Translations under genes and position numbers: made by a program | Notes under the pieces: generated by a model | Seen by the model: only the letters and a program-made list of their open reading frames with translations | Told to the model about the DNA's origin: nothing | Database searches by the model: none | Source: Brevundimonas subvibrioides | GTDB taxonomy: Bacteria; Pseudomonadota; Alphaproteobacteria; Caulobacterales; Caulobacteraceae | Length of the DNA: 64,000 nt | Assembly (NCBI RefSeq): GCF_002280785.1 | Contig: NZ_NCEQ01000006.1 | Coordinates: forward strand, 1-64,000 | Direction of reading: 5' to 3' | In this document: positions 17,706 through 25,118 of the stretch, piece after piece | Numbering within the stretch: the first letter of the stretch is position 1 | How the letters are laid out: each line of letters begins with the position of its first letter

Positions 17706-19271
17706 TCAGTGAAAAAATATCGGGTTGCTGATCAATACAATGTCACCATCAAGGTTTCTTATGTTCACCCTTAGCCATTTTTTCAGCTCCGATTTTCTGA
17801 AAGATAATTCTATCTTCTCTTCATTTGTTGTAATCGACAGGTCTGTCAGCCCGGACGATCCCGCGGTCCCGGACACCAGTTCGACGCGCCCGCCGGCAAC
17901 ACCCGAGACGGCAATGGTTAGATGGACCTCCTGGTCCTCTGCGACCTGAAGTCGTCCTCCCATCACGGCCGATGACTCTCCGGCGGTGGCCGAAAGATCG
18001 ACCGACGTGCCCGGCCGGCCGACCAGATCAATGAACACACGGCCGCTGCGGACGCCGTCCAGAATCGCGATCTGGGACAGGTCCCGTGCATAGACGACCG
18101 TCGTCGGCGTCCCGACCGGCAACTGTCGCTCCAGGGGGGCGTCGGGATCGTGGCTGTCGCTTCCGGCGATTGCGGTGGTTCGGCAGCCACGGTCGAGAAG
18201 CGCCTCCCAAAAGGGAAGGTGAGAAAACTGCCCTTCGGCCGAACCCGTAAGGCGCATCGTGCCGCCATTGGCGACCTCGACCGCCGTGATGCGGGTGCAG
18301 TCCGGCATGGGCACGACCCAGCCACAGCCCATACAGGCCTCTCCCGAAGGCATGCCGGGATGGTTGATGGACACGATCCCCCCCTGGGCTTCGACGGCCC
18401 CCAGGAGGTCGGAGAAGTCAGGCAGGCGGGGAGAGCCCAGTTCGAACGGGAGCGGCCCGGTCGGGCCGATCGCGTTCATGTGGCCGAAGAAGGTGGTTAT
18501 CTCCCGTCCCGGCAGGATCAAGAGAGTGTCGTAATAGGCCTGAAGACTTCTCAGCTCGGCAAAGGCCGAAGGTGTGTTGTGTTCGGTGACCGCCACGAAA
18601 TCCAGACCGGCGGCGCTGGCACGCTCCAGGGTGCGAAAGGCAGGGCATGGAATGCGCCGGCCCGTCCGGCTGTCGCATGAACCGTCGCTCTGGCCGGTAT
18701 GGGTATGGAAGTCACCTCGATACCAGCCCGGGCCAGGGCGGACTGCCCCGTCCATGAAGGCGGATTCAGGCGGAGGCGCTTCGGCACTGATCATGGTGAT
18801 CCGGGCCGTCCAATTGGCCGTCACACCCTGGCGGATGTTGGGGACCCCGAGGATCAGATTCCATCGGCCGGCAATAACCGGTCCCGGCACATAGGAAGGC
18901 GTTGCGTCGCTGGTCGCCACTGTAATGGTCGACTTGTTGCCTCCGCTCCAGCCGCGCAGCCCGTTGGGATCGCGCAGGCCGAGGTCGATGACGGTGCGGT
19001 CTGCGCGATCATACTCGAACGACAGGGTCAGCCGCTCCATGCCCGCCGGGACATCGAACGGCACCTCGACATAGGTCTGGTGATCCGCGCCAGTCAGGGC
19101 GCCGGTCAGGGTCAGATTGCGGGAAACACCCGGATCGGTCTGGACGGAGGGCCTGCCAGCCTCTGCCGATGCCGGGCCGGAACCCACCACCAGCCCTGAA
19201 CAAAGCAGGATACCGGCCAGAGCGACCGCCCACACAAGGCCTGCTGATATCGTGCTCAGTCTGCGCAGCAT
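17706..19271 (-). CDS. CehA/McbA-family metallohydrolase (PHP domain), secreted
   Basis: The 521-aa protein has an N-terminal signal or anchor segment (VWAVALAGILLCSGLVVGS). A beta-sandwich follows at about residues 45-165. The PHP-type phosphoesterase domain shows FHTHTGQSDG near residue 188, VAVTEHNTPSAF, IVSINHPGMPSG and AGSDSHDPDA, together a binuclear metal site. Named relatives hydrolyse carbamates (CehA, McbA); others are uncharacterised. The signal suggests action in the periplasm. The last 50 codons are much richer in A and T than the rest (NEEKIELSFRKSELKKWLRV), pointing to foreign origin or a recombination edge near 17700-17850. It lies upstream of, and in the same direction as, the TonB receptor gene. 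Confidence 0.85.
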   Translation of the reverse strand: MLRRLSTISAGLVWAVALAGILLCSGLVVGSGPASAEAGRPSVQTDPGVSRNLTLTGALTGADHQTYVEVPFDVPAGMERLTLSFEYDRADRTVIDLGLRDPNGLRGWSGGNKSTITVATSDATPSYVPGPVIAGRWNLILGVPNIRQGVTANWTARITMISAEAPPPESAFMDGAVRPGPGWYRGDFHTHTGQSDGSCDSRTGRRIPCPAFRTLERASAAGLDFVAVTEHNTPSAFAELRSLQAYYDTLLILPGREITTFFGHMNAIGPTGPLPFELGSPRLPDFSDLLGAVEAQGGIVSINHPGMPSGEACMGCGWVVPMPDCTRITAVEVANGGTMRLTGSAEGQFSHLPFWEALLDRGCRTTAIAGSDSHDPDAPLERQLPVGTPTTVVYARDLSQIAILDGVRSGRVFIDLVGRPGTSVDLSATAGESSAVMGGRLQVAEDQEVHLTIAVSGVAGGRVELVSGTAGSSGLTDLSITTNEEKIELSFRKSELKKWLRVNIRNLDGDIVLISNPIFFH

Positions 19272-19525
19272 CAGCTTTTCCCCTGATCAATGCGCGGCCT
19301 TATGGCCAGACATTGTGACATCCGATCGATGTCGCTGGCCAAACGCGGCCTTGCGCAAATTCCCTGTGGCCCGGTCTCCGTTGACGGCGCCGTTCTGCAC
19401 CCCCAAGGCGGGTGTATAAAGGTGTGCCGCATGGTCGAGGCCGAGATCGTGGCACACAACGGTCCAAGGGGGTGGCAGACAAAGTCTGCGCCGCCACTGG
19501 GATCCGCCGTAGAGTGGCGAGGAAC

Positions 19526-21283
19526 TCAGCCGGCCGACCGCGCAAGTCGTTCGGCGGCGGCCCGCTCGCGTTCGGCGCGGTTCCAGGCCTGCCAGTCGTC
19601 GACCACGTCGAGCTGGCGCAGCAGCTTGTTCTGCGGATCGACCAGCAGGGTCGCGCCCGCCGGCACGGCGACCGCCGCCCGGCCATCCCGCATCGACACG
19701 GTCTGGGTCACGCCGTCGACCTCGATCTCCACCGGCATCGGGAAGGCCGAGCCGCCCCCGGTGGTCCAGGCCAGGGTCAGCCGGTCGCCCTCGCGCGCCG
19801 AGGTCAGGACCGGCAGGGCCGCCTGATACAGATAGGCGTCGAAGAACCAGTCGTAGTCCTGACCCGTCACCTGGTTGACGATGGCGTTCATCTCGCGCGT
19901 CGAACTGGTCCGGGGCGCGAAGTTGCCGGGTCGCGGGTCGGGGCGGCCGTACACCAGACGGCGGATAACCTCGTAGAAGTCGTCGTCGCCGATCGTCATC
20001 CGCAGGGTGTGGGCGATCAGCGAGCCCTTGGAATAGATGTCGCCCCCGGGGCCCTCAGAGCCGCCATAGACCTGGTTGACCGTGCGGTTGGTCTGCGAGA
20101 CGACCGGGAAGGCGTTGACCAGGCCCTCGCGCTGGCGCTGCAGCTCGGACTGCATGAACCGCTCGCCATGCAGGTAGCGGGCGTAGAGGGGCTGCATATA
20201 GCTGCCCAGCCCTTCGTGCAGCCACATGTCGTCGGCGTTGCGGTTGGTCAGCTGGTTGGCGAACCACTCGTGGCTGAACTCGTGCTGCAGCAGGGTGTCG
20301 TAGCCGCGCGTCTCGATCCTGTAGGCATTGCCGTAGGCGTTGATCGTCTGGTGCTCCATGCCGAGATAGGGTGTCTCGACCACCCCCATCTTGGAGTCGC
20401 CGAACGGGTAGGGGCCGATGGTCGATTCGAAGAAGTCGAGCATGGGCGCGAACTCGGCGAACAGCCGCTGGACCTTGGCCGGGTCGTCGGACCGCAGGTG
20501 CCAGTAGTGCATCGGGATCGTGTTGCCGAACCGGCTCTGGTACGGGGCGGTGATCTCCTCATAGGGGCCGACGTTGATCATCCCGGCATAGATGTTCGGA
20601 TGGGCGATGCTCCAGCTCCAGGTCTTCGTGCCGTCGGTGTTTTCGGTCACGCCCTTGAACACGCCGGGTCCCGGCGCCGAGACATTGCCCGGCGTGGTGA
20701 TGTGCATGTCCAGCTGGCCGGGCTCGGCGTTGGAGTTGTCGATACAGGGCCAGACCAGGTCACAGCCGTTGAGCTGGACGGCAGAACCGATCCAGGGCTC
20801 GCCCGTCGGGGCGGTGGCCCAGACCCAGCCGCCGTTCCAGGGCGCACGTGGAGCGACACGGGGCTGGCCGGCATAGGCGATGGTCAGGGTGGGGGTGGCG
20901 CCCTCGGCCAGACCCGCCGGAACCTCTACGGTCAGACGGCCTTCGGGATTGGACCAGCGATCGGCGGGCACGATCTCGCCGTCCAAGCGGATCTCGGAGA
21001 TAGTGAAGAGGGTGTCCAGCTCGACCGCCAGACGCTGGATCGGCTGCAGCACGGTGAAGTCCAGCACGGCCACGCCGTCGATCGCCTTGTCCTCGGGCAG
21101 GATCTTGATCGACAGATCGGCCTTGTCGAAGCGGACGGCCTCCTGCTCCGGCGTGCGGGGATTGTCGGTTTCGAGCGTGAAGGCGGTCGGCTGGCGGGCG
21201 GGGGCGTCCTGGGCCGTCGCGGGAACAGACAGCATGCAGGCCAGGACGGCCATGCTCGCCGCACGCAGACTCGATCCGGCCAT
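19526..21283 (-). CDS. M1-family zinc metallopeptidase, secreted
   Basis: The 585-aa protein carries a signal peptide (MAVLACMLSVPATAQ) and an N-terminal beta domain. The gluzincin active site is HEFSHEWFANQ near residue 334, with the third zinc ligand in LHEGLGSY about 19 residues later. The substrate-binding GxMEN motif appears as LGMEHQTINAYGN, so the usual Asn after Glu is His. It lacks the long C-terminal helical domain of classical aminopeptidase N. It should act in the periplasm or outside as an aminopeptidase. The 254 bp before the next gene hold nothing recognisable. Confidence 0.9.
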   Translation of the reverse strand: MAGSSLRAASMAVLACMLSVPATAQDAPARQPTAFTLETDNPRTPEQEAVRFDKADLSIKILPEDKAIDGVAVLDFTVLQPIQRLAVELDTLFTISEIRLDGEIVPADRWSNPEGRLTVEVPAGLAEGATPTLTIAYAGQPRVAPRAPWNGGWVWATAPTGEPWIGSAVQLNGCDLVWPCIDNSNAEPGQLDMHITTPGNVSAPGPGVFKGVTENTDGTKTWSWSIAHPNIYAGMINVGPYEEITAPYQSRFGNTIPMHYWHLRSDDPAKVQRLFAEFAPMLDFFESTIGPYPFGDSKMGVVETPYLGMEHQTINAYGNAYRIETRGYDTLLQHEFSHEWFANQLTNRNADDMWLHEGLGSYMQPLYARYLHGERFMQSELQRQREGLVNAFPVVSQTNRTVNQVYGGSEGPGGDIYSKGSLIAHTLRMTIGDDDFYEVIRRLVYGRPDPRPGNFAPRTSSTREMNAIVNQVTGQDYDWFFDAYLYQAALPVLTSAREGDRLTLAWTTGGGSAFPMPVEIEVDGVTQTVSMRDGRAAVAVPAGATLLVDPQNKLLRQLDVVDDWQAWNRAERERAAAERLARSAG

Positions 21284-21314
21284 CAGCGTCTATCCTCGTC
21301 AGAATTCCTGTTCA

Positions 21315-21435
21315 CCGTGCACCCCGGCGAAGGCCGGGGTCCAGATGGAAAAAGCGATCTCCGGGTTGTGGAGGGTCTTTGATCCCGGCCGACGGCGTCC
21401 GCGATCTGGACCCCGGCCTTCGCCCGGGCGCACGG
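21315..21435. repeat. Inverted-repeat element between M1 peptidase and rpmB
   Basis: Arms of 32 bp (21315-21346 and 21404-21435) match with about two mismatches around a 57-bp centre. Each arm contains its own smaller hairpin around GGCGAAGGCCGGGGTCC. It is a dispersed-repeat type of element, unrelated in sequence to the GGGAGGG family. Confidence 0.7.
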
Positions 21436-21449
21436 GGAGATATGCGGCA

Positions 21450-21478
21450 AAGAAAAAGGCCGGTGTTTCCACCGGCCT
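21450..21478 (-). terminator. Terminator of rpmB
   Basis: Read on the minus strand, GGCCGGTG pairs with CACCGGCC around a 4-nt loop, followed by TTTTTCTTT. It starts 28 bp after the rpmB stop. Confidence 0.85.
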
Positions 21479-21505
21479 CGTTCAGAATTCGGGGTCCGCC
21501 AGGAC

Positions 21506-21802
21506 TCAGGCGGCGGCTTGTTCAGCCAGCTTGGCCTTGATCTGACGCTTGATGCGCTGTGCCGTGATCGACAGCTGTTCGTCCTTGGCCTTGACGATGA
21601 AGGGGTCGAGGCCGCCCTTGAAGTCGAGCGTGCGCAGCGCGGCGTTCGAGATGCGCAGGCTGTACGACTGGCCCAGGGCCTCCGACGCCAGCTTGACCTT
21701 TTTGAGCGACGGCAGGAAGCGGCGCTTGGTCTTGATGTTCGAGTGGCTGACCGAGTGGCCGACCATCGGCCCGACACCGGTAAGTTCGCAACGACGCGAC
21801 AT
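21506..21802 (-). CDS. rpmB: 50S ribosomal protein L28
   Basis: The 98-aa product starts MSRRCELTGVGPMVGHSVSH and contains NIKTKRRFLPSLKKVKLAS and SLRISNAALRTLDFKGGLD, typical of alphaproteobacterial L28 in the large ribosomal subunit. The frame continues upstream to 21976, but L28 always starts at this Met. It is followed by a strong terminator, so it is transcribed alone. Confidence 0.97.
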   Translation of the reverse strand: MSRRCELTGVGPMVGHSVSHSNIKTKRRFLPSLKKVKLASEALGQSYSLRISNAALRTLDFKGGLDPFIVKAKDEQLSITAQRIKRQIKAKLAEQAAA

Positions 21803-22042
21803 CGTCTTATCCTTGAGGTGGCGCCGCTCCAAAGGAGAGAGGGCGCATGAAACGAATGCGCGCGAGGGTGGACCCCCGCGCGAGAGGGGGCCGTATAGAG
21901 GAACCGATCCCGCGCCGTCAAGGCTTCGAGGGCCAGATTGGACTCCCGGGCCGAGTCTTCGCGCCGGGACGTTCATGCGTCGTTCAATCGCCGCGTTTCA
22001 AAGCTAAAGCTATACGGGACTGTCCCGAGGATGAGATCCACG

Positions 22043-22510
22043 ATGACCCTGCCTTCCTTTCTGAGGCGCACTGTCGCCGTCGCCGCCCCTGCGATCGCAG
22101 GGGCCGTCCTGCTGGCGGCGCCTTCGTCTCCGTCGCAGGCCCAGGGAGCCGTCAGCGAGGTCCTGCCGGGCTACTGGGAGTATACGACCAGCGCCGTGGG
22201 TATCCGCAGCACCGAAACCAAATGCGTGCGGCCGTCGGAGATCAACCGCTTTTTCGGCGGCCTGTCGACGCGCCGCTGGCAGTGCGTCTATCCGACCCGC
22301 GTCGTCGGCGGCGGCTCGGCGCGGTTCGAGGGGACCTGCACCGACCCGCGCGGACGGCGGGTGAACGTCCGCCTCGGCGGTTCGTACCAGCAGGAGAATT
22401 TCCGCTTCACCGGCGGCGCCCAGCTCGCGCGCGGCACGCCCTATCTGCCGGCTTCGATCACCGCTCGCAGGCTTGCGGCGGTCTGCCCGGCCGAGGCTGA
22501 GTATTTCTGA
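22043..22510 (+). CDS. Secreted DUF3617-like protein
   Basis: The 155-aa protein starts with MTLPSFLRRTVAVAAPAIAG, a signal peptide ending about SQAQ. The mature part (VLPGYWEYTTSAVGIRSTET, KCVRPSEINRFFGGL, WQCVYPTRVVGGGSARFEGT) has the layout of DUF3617 proteins: a WEY-type start, conserved cysteines and a beta fold. Function is unknown. An in-frame ATG at 22031 is also possible; it has GAGG directly against it, too close to be a good ribosome-binding site. The gene converges with carD across a shared terminator. Confidence 0.72.
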   Translation: MTLPSFLRRTVAVAAPAIAGAVLLAAPSSPSQAQGAVSEVLPGYWEYTTSAVGIRSTETKCVRPSEINRFFGGLSTRRWQCVYPTRVVGGGSARFEGTCTDPRGRRVNVRLGGSYQQENFRFTGGAQLARGTPYLPASITARRLAAVCPAEAEYF

Positions 22511-22560
22511 GCAGAGACGCGGCCTTTCCCTCCCTCTCGGGGGAGGGAGACGAACGAAGA

Positions 22561-22586
22561 AAGGCCCGGTGTTTCCACCGGGCCTT
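22561..22586. terminator. Bidirectional terminator between the DUF3617-like gene and carD
   Basis: A perfect 11-bp stem (22561-22571 with 22576-22586) around TTTC, with short T-runs on both sides. Confidence 0.8.
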
Positions 22587-22614
22587 TCTCACATTCAGCC
22601 AATGCCCCGAAGGA

Positions 22615-23175
22615 TTATGCGGCTTCAGCCTCTTCCTCGGCTTCCGCGGCTTCCGCAGCAGCGATGACGGCCTTCTTGGCGCTCAGCGACTTGGACAGCA
22701 GCTGGACGGCGGCGTCCTTGTCGATGCGGTTGGCGGCGGCGACTTCGCGAGCCATCCGGTCGAGGGCGGACTCATAGAGCTGGCGCTCCGAGTAGGACTG
22801 TTCCGGCTGCGAGTCTGCGCGGTGCAGGTCGCGGACCACTTCGGCGATCGAGACCAGGTCGCCGGAGTTGATCTTGGCTTCGTATTCCTGGGCGCGGCGG
22901 CTCCACATCGTGCGCTTGATGCGGGCGCGACCCTTCAGCGTCGTCAGGGCCTTGGTGACCACGTCGTCGGTGGCCAGCGAGCGTAGGCCGGCGGTCTTGG
23001 CCTTCTTGGTCGGGACGCGCAGGGTCATCTTCTCGTGGTCGAAGGTCACGACATAGACCTCCAGCGACATGCCGGCGATTTCCTGGACCTCGACCGCCGC
23101 GACCTTGCCGACGCCGTGCGCCGGATAGACGACTGCATCGCCAACCTTGAATTCCAGAACGCTCTTGGTGGTCAT
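22615..23175 (-). CDS. carD: CarD/CdnL family RNA polymerase-binding regulator
   Basis: The 186-aa protein has the CarD_CdnL_TRCF domain at residues 8-70 (FKVGDAVVYPAHGVGKVAAV, LRVPTKKAKTAGLRSL), which binds the beta subunit of RNA polymerase. A helical DNA-binding domain follows with RRAQEYEAKINSGDLVSIAE and the conserved WSRR tryptophan. The C-terminus is Ala/Glu rich. In Caulobacter the homologue CdnL stabilises open complexes at growth-related promoters such as rRNA. The start has AGGAATGAC upstream. It is a single-gene unit with its own terminator. Confidence 0.95.
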   Translation of the reverse strand: MTTKSVLEFKVGDAVVYPAHGVGKVAAVEVQEIAGMSLEVYVVTFDHEKMTLRVPTKKAKTAGLRSLATDDVVTKALTTLKGRARIKRTMWSRRAQEYEAKINSGDLVSIAEVVRDLHRADSQPEQSYSERQLYESALDRMAREVAAANRIDKDAAVQLLSKSLSAKKAVIAAAEAAEAEEEAEAA

Positions 23176-23487
23176 GTCATTCCTTTCCCGGACTCAGGGA
23201 CAGGGCATCGAAGGCACGACGGACAATTGCTCCCGGACCGGCGACGGGGGTCGCCGATCGGAATGATGCAGTCGTCAGTCGTGGAAACGGATCACCCAAC
23301 CTCTGGCCGACCCCGTCTTCATGGACGAGGTTCTGTCGCAAACGCGGGCGGCGCGCATGAAACGCATACCGCCCGACCCAATGTGAAGGAACATATCACA
23401 AAACGAGGCAATTTCAAAACGTCGCAAGCGTCCCTTGCGAAACCGGCGCTATTCCTGACCCGGCGCTTTATCGGCGGTCGTGAGCGT
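23176..23487. other. 312-bp spacer between carD and fdxA
   Basis: Holds the fdxA terminator at 23415-23440 and, next to 23175, the promoter region of carD. The AT-rich stretch 23385-23425 stands out, but I see no gene, RNA or clear -35/-10 pair. Confidence 0.5.
23415..23440 (-). terminator. Probable terminator of fdxA
   Basis: On the minus strand CGCAAG pairs with CTTGCG over a 5-nt loop and is followed by ACGTTTTG. It lies about 50 bp after the fdxA stop. Confidence 0.6.
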
Positions 23488-23829
23488 TCAGGAACCCTTG
23501 CCGGGCTTGGGCGAGAAATATTTCTCGAACTTGCCGGTCTCGCGCTCGAACTGTTCCTTGTCCGCGGGGGGCGTGCCCTTGACCGTGATGTTGGGCCAGA
23601 CCTTGGCGTATTCGGCGTTGACCTGAAGCCACTTGCCGTCCGGTTCGTCCTCGGTGTCGGGCACGATGGCGTCGACCGGGCACTCCGGTTCACAGACGCC
23701 ACAGTCGATGCATTCGTCGGGCGCGATGACGAGGAAGTTCTCGCCTTCATAGAAGCAGTCGACGGGGCAGACCTCGATGCAGTCCATGAACTTACATTTC
23801 ACGCAGGCGTCGGTGACGATGTAGGTCAT
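23488..23829 (-). CDS. fdxA: 7Fe ferredoxin FdxA
   Basis: The 113-aa protein starts [20 protein letters not shown]. It has a cysteine arrangement for one 3Fe-4S and one 4Fe-4S cluster: [18 protein letters not shown], then [16 protein letters not shown]. The C-terminal extension is typical of the FdxA group of proteobacteria. It carries electrons in the cytoplasm; its partner is unknown. The upstream frame to 24192 is spurious because the family starts at this Met. Confidence 0.95.
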   Translation of the reverse strand: MTYIVTDACVKCKFMDCIEVCPVDCFYEGENFLVIAPDECIDCGVCEPECPVDAIVPDTEDEPDGKWLQVNAEYAKVWPNITVKGTPPADKEQFERETGKFEKYFSPKPGKGS

Positions 23830-24018
23830 GGGCGGGCGGGGCTGACGTTCTTCGGGTTGGGCGGGAGAGGCCCGGCAGATGACCCCGCGAGGGTCCGCTG
23901 TCAACCGGAGCGACGGTTCGGCGGCTCTATCGCTTGCTTCTGCGGCAAGAGGCCTTATTTGTATCAGTATCGATTGCAGATAAGCCGTCGCCACCGCTGA
24001 TCCTCCGGAGCTCTCATC

Positions 24019-24648
24019 ATGCTGAACCGCCGCCTGCTCGCCCGCACCGCCGTCGCCGGAGCCCTGGTGCTCAGCCTCGTCGGCGGGGTCGTCACCGCCC
24101 AGACCGCCGCGACGCGCGTGCCCGCCGAGGTCCAGGCCGGGACCTACAAGCTTGATCCAGGCCACGGAAAGATCACCTGGAAGGTCAATCACCTCGGTTT
24201 CTCGACCTACGTCGGGCAGTTCGTCAACGTCTCCGCCGACCTGACGCTGGACCCAGCCAACCCCTCAGACTCAACCCTGACCGCCACTGTGCCGCTGGCG
24301 GACGTGGCTCCGAACGACGATGGTCTGAAGGCTCACCTGCAGACGCCGGATTTCTTCAACACGGCCGAGTTTCCGACCGCGACTTTCGTCGCCAGGTCGA
24401 TCATGGTCGATCGTGAGAACGCGACCGAGGCCGACGTGGTCGGCGATCTGACCCTGCACGGCGTGACCCGGTCAGTGACGATGGAGGTCGCGTTCAATCA
24501 GGCCGGTCCTTCGATGGGCAACACCTACAGGGTCGGCTTCGACGGCGAGGCCACGATCCGTCGGTCGGACTTCGGCATGAGCTACGGCCTGCCCGCCATC
24601 GGTGATGAGGTCGAACTCCACATCGAAGGCGAGTTCGTCAAGCAGTAG
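24019..24648 (+). CDS. YceI-family periplasmic protein
   Basis: The 209-aa protein has a signal peptide ([20 protein letters not shown], cleavage near VTAQ). A lipocalin-like YceI domain follows, starting [20 protein letters not shown] with [14 protein letters not shown] and [16 protein letters not shown], all signatures of the isoprenoid-binding YceI family. It probably binds a polyisoprenoid or other lipid in the periplasm. Its last 11 bp overlap the end of the convergent S4 gene. Confidence 0.92.
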   Translation: MLNRRLLARTAVAGALVLSLVGGVVTAQTAATRVPAEVQAGTYKLDPGHGKITWKVNHLGFSTYVGQFVNVSADLTLDPANPSDSTLTATVPLADVAPNDDGLKAHLQTPDFFNTAEFPTATFVARSIMVDRENATEADVVGDLTLHGVTRSVTMEVAFNQAGPSMGNTYRVGFDGEATIRRSDFGMSYGLPAIGDEVELHIEGEFVKQ

Positions 24649-24940
24649 AGGAGGTTTCCTCTCCGAGGTGGACGTAGAGGGCGCGGGCTTCCGCTGGAGG
24701 TCCGCGCCGTTCGCCCAGGGCCTCGATCCGGACAGCCGTGACCCGGCCGTCGAGGGCGAAGGTCAGTTCGTCGCCCGGGTGGACGACGCGGCTCGGTTTG
24801 TCGAGCCGGACCTGTTTGCCGTGATGGGTCAGCCGCACGGCGCCCCTCTCGACCAGATCGGCAGCCAGACCGCGAGTCCTGGCGAACCGGGCGCGCCACA
24901 GCCAGAGATCGACGCGGACGCTGTCCAGTTCCTTCGTCAT
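24638..24940 (-). CDS. S4-domain RNA-binding protein (Hsp15-like)
   Basis: The 100-aa protein has the S4 motif VRVDLWLWRARFARTRGLAA and GAVRLTHHGKQVRLDKPSRV, as in the heat-shock protein Hsp15 (HslR), which rescues stalled 50S subunits carrying nascent chains. The ATG (24940-24938) and its GGAGG lie at the edge of a long palindromic element, with no spacing between them, so translation may start weakly. The SUV3-like helicase gene lies upstream on the same strand. Confidence 0.88.
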   Translation of the reverse strand: MTKELDSVRVDLWLWRARFARTRGLAADLVERGAVRLTHHGKQVRLDKPSRVVHPGDELTFALDGRVTAVRIEALGERRGPPAEARALYVHLGEETSSTA

Positions 24941-25102
24941 CCTCCGGCAAGCCGCATGCGGCGCAGACCGGGGGACCCAGCGGCGCGCGAGAGCGCGAAC
25001 CTGCCGCGCCCATCACTGCGCCCGGCGTCGTACCTGAACAGATCGCCTTCGGCGCCGCTGGGTCCCCCGGTCTCCGCTTCGCTGCGCCGGAGGATGACGA
25101 AA
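24937..25102. repeat. Long palindromic element between the S4 and helicase genes
   Basis: Inner arms 24965-24985 and 25053-25073 are a perfect 21-bp inverted repeat containing GGGGGACCCAGCGGC. The outer edges repeat as TTCGTCATCCTCCGG and its complement (24936-24950, 25088-25102). The left edge supplies the start codon of the S4 gene. This looks like a dispersed intergenic repeat unit. Confidence 0.75.
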
Positions 25103-25118
25103 GACGAGAGGGCCGAGC

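Noticed and set aside
19412..21382. 656-aa plus-strand open frame opposite the M1 peptidase
   Set aside because: No recognisable domain; it mirrors the codons of a clear zinc peptidase gene.
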